Notes under the pieces: model-generated | The model's input: the letters and a program-made list of their open reading frames with translations, nothing else | The model's database searches: none | Told to the model about the DNA's origin: nothing | NCBI GenBank assembly: GCA_964384525.1 | Contig: CAYLKO010000062.1 | Span: 1 to 14,754 of the forward strand | DNA: 14,754 nt | Source of the DNA: SHZI01 sp964384525 | GTDB taxonomy: Bacteria; Pseudomonadota; Gammaproteobacteria; Steroidobacterales; GCA-2729495 | Direction: 5' to 3' | Translations under genes and position numbers: made by a program | Shown: positions 13,009 to 14,754 of the stretch, in pieces | Layout: each line of letters begins with the position of its first letter | Numbering within the stretch: position 1 is the stretch's first letter

Positions 13009-14754
13009 TCAGGGCTGCACCGACGCCGGCAGGCCCAGTTCGAGGCGTCGGAGGATCGCCAGCTCGTCCCGCAGCTTCGCGGCCTCTTCAAATTCGAGAT
13101 TCCGGGCAGCCGTGTACATGCTGCGCTCCAGTTTGGCGATCTGGCGGGCAATCTGTGCCGGTGTCAGGCTGCGATAGTCCGCACGGGGCTCGGCAGCCCG
13201 CCGGCCACGGCGGCCCGCCGGCTCCCGGGCGCCTTCCATGATATCCCGCACTTCCTTGACGATGCTTTTCGGCTGGATGTTGTGCTGCACGTTGAACTCC
13301 AGCTGCTTGCGCCGGCGCCGGTCGGTTTCCGCGATCGCCCGCTCCATCGAACCGGTCACCCGATCGGCATACATGATGGCGGTGCCGTGCAGGTTGCGCG
13401 CAGCCCGGCCGACCGTCTGCACCAGGGAGCGCTCGGAGCGCAGGAAGCCTACCTTGTCCGCATCCATGATGGCGACCAGCGAGACCTCGGGCAGATCCAG
13501 GCCTTCGCGCAACAGATTGATGCCGACCAGCACGTCAAAGGTTCCCAGCCGCAGGTCGCGGATGATCTCCATGCGCTCCACCGTTTCGATATCCGAATGC
13601 AGATAGCGAACCCGCACCCCATGCTCCTGCAGATACTCGGTCAGATCCTCGGCCATCCGCTTGGTCAGCGTGGTGACGAGCACCCGCTCCTGCCGGTTGA
13701 CGCGAATGTTGACCTCGAAGAGCAGATCATCCACCTGGGTGGATGCCGGCCGGACTTCGATGCGCGGGTCCACCAGGCCAGTTGGCCTGACAACCTGCTC
13801 GACGACTGCATCCGATCGCTCTGTTTCGTAAGGCCCGGGCGTGGCCGATACATAGATGGTCTGCGGCGATATGGCCTCGAATTCATCAAAGCGCAAGGGC
13901 CGGTTGTCGAGGGCGGATGGCAGGCGAAACCCGTATTCCACCAGGGTTTCCTTGCGCGAACGATCACCCCGGTACATGCCGCCGAGCTGGGGTATGGTCA
14001 CGTGGCTTTCATCCACGATCAGCACGGCGTCATCGGGCAGATAATCAAACAGGCAGGGTGGCGGTTCACCCGGTTGCCGACCGGAAAGATAGCGGCTGTA
14101 GTTCTCGATGCCGTTGCAGTAGCCGAGCTCGGCCATCATCTCCAGATCATATTGCGTGCGCTGCTCGAGGCGCTGCGCCTCAACCAGTTTGCCGGCCTCA
14201 TGCAACTCGATGAGCCGGATGGCGAGGTCGGCCTTGATCCGGTCGACGGCCTTCAGCACCGACTCGCGCGGCGTCACGTAGTGGCTCTTGGGAAAAATGG
14301 TCAGGCGCGGCGCCTGGCGCAGCACCTCGCCGGTCAGGGGATCAAACCAGGCCAGGCTTTCGATCTCGTCATCAAAGAGCGTCACCCGGACCGCTTCACG
14401 CTCCGACTCCGCCGGGAAGATGTCCACCGTCTCGCCTCTGGCGCGATAGGTGCCATTGGCCAGCTGCACATCGTTGCGGGTGTATTGCAGCTCGGCGAGT
14501 CGCCGCAGCAGATCGCGCTCGTTGAGGCGATGACCGCGCGACAGGTGCAGGACCATGCTGAAGTAGGTCTGTGGATCGCCCAGGCCGTAAATCGCGGACA
14601 CCGTGGCCACGATGATGCAATCCCGGCGCTCCAGCAATGCCTTGGTGGCTGACAGGCGCATCTGCTCGATGTGCGCATTGATGGCTGCGTCTTTCTCGAT
14701 GTAGGTGGCGGACGACGGCACATAGGCTTCGGGCTGGTAGTAGTCGTAGTAGGA
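13009..14754 (-). CDS. uvrB: Excinuclease ABC subunit UvrB, N-terminus cut by window
   Basis: The frame is open from the right edge to the stop at 13009, giving 581 residues; by alignment with E. coli UvrB (673) about 90 N-terminal residues, including the Walker A motif, lie outside. UvrB is the damage-verifying helicase-like subunit of nucleotide excision repair, working with UvrA and UvrC. Visible parts: the beta-hairpin SYYDYYQPEAYVPSS with its aromatic residues, RLSATKALLERRD, the Walker B box VDESHVT, the block SATPGPYE, helicase motifs REGLDLPEVSL and QTVGRAARNLHG, and a C-terminal UVR domain (about LERSMYTAARNLEFEEAAKL), which contacts UvrC. An ATG at 14721 lies inside the conserved hairpin region and is not the start. 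The gene is followed by tRNA-Val after 77 bases. Confidence 0.98.
   Translation of the reverse strand, partial: SYYDYYQPEAYVPSSATYIEKDAAINAHIEQMRLSATKALLERRDCIIVATVSAIYGLGDPQTYFSMVLHLSRGHRLNERDLLRRLAELQYTRNDVQLANGTYRARGETVDIFPAESEREAVRVTLFDDEIESLAWFDPLTGEVLRQAPRLTIFPKSHYVTPRESVLKAVDRIKADLAIRLIELHEAGKLVEAQRLEQRTQYDLEMMAELGYCNGIENYSRYLSGRQPGEPPPCLFDYLPDDAVLIVDESHVTIPQLGGMYRGDRSRKETLVEYGFRLPSALDNRPLRFDEFEAISPQTIYVSATPGPYETERSDAVVEQVVRPTGLVDPRIEVRPASTQVDDLLFEVNIRVNRQERVLVTTLTKRMAEDLTEYLQEHGVRVRYLHSDIETVERMEIIRDLRLGTFDVLVGINLLREGLDLPEVSLVAIMDADKVGFLRSERSLVQTVGRAARNLHGTAIMYADRVTGSMERAIAETDRRRRKQLEFNVQHNIQPKSIVKEVRDIMEGAREPAGRRGRRAAEPRADYRSLTPAQIARQIAKLERSMYTAARNLEFEEAAKLRDELAILRRLELGLPASVQP

Noticed and set aside
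13282..14652. 456-aa plus-strand frame opposite uvrB, and a similar 300-aa frame opposite thrS (11685-12587)
   Set aside because: Both are shadows of highly conserved genes in GC-rich DNA, with no ribosome site or motif support.

Overview
The window is GC-rich bacterial DNA, and long antisense open frames shadow almost every gene. The core block, read on the minus strand, is uvrB, tRNA-Val, thrS, infC, rpmI, rplT, pheS, pheT, ihfA, a MerR-type gene and tRNA-Pro. That order, together with protein lengths and motifs close to those of E. coli and Pseudomonas, points to a gammaproteobacterium. I cannot fix the family; a Pseudomonas-, Xanthomonas- or Steroidobacter-like lineage would fit.

Layout. 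Positions 1-1394 (minus) hold an FAD-linked D-2-hydroxyacid dehydrogenase-type enzyme that runs off the left edge. Diverging from it on the plus strand is a two-gene unit. Its first gene is a cyclase-homology-domain protein (from 1501) interrupted by an in-frame TGA at 2536-2538. Its second gene, overlapping the resumed frame by 8 bases, encodes a six-helix membrane protein (2735-3475). Converging on that pair is a secreted DUF4038-type putative glycoside hydrolase (3502-4851, minus), preceded by a small DUF456-type membrane protein whose frame is broken near 5048. tRNA-Pro(GGG) lies at 5407-5483. From there to the right edge is the translation block: MerR-type regulator, IHF alpha, PheT, PheS, L20, L35, IF3, ThrRS, tRNA-Val(GAC) and the C-terminal ~581 residues of UvrB.

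The block from tRNA-Val to the MerR gene looks like one long transcription unit. Stops and starts overlap at pheS/pheT, pheT/ihfA and ihfA/merR; thrS begins only 16 bases after tRNA-Val; and infC uses the non-standard start codon AUC after a strong Shine-Dalgarno that overlaps the end of thrS. Its products serve translation (two aminoacyl-tRNA synthetases, an initiation factor, two ribosomal proteins, two tRNAs), nucleoid architecture and DNA repair.

The points that most deserve a second look are the in-frame TGA and divergent active site of the cyclase-like protein, its translationally coupled membrane partner, the tRNA-Val/thrS junction that leaves no room for a classical thrS leader operator, and the long hairpin directly in front of pheS. 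No mobile element, CRISPR array or phage gene was seen.
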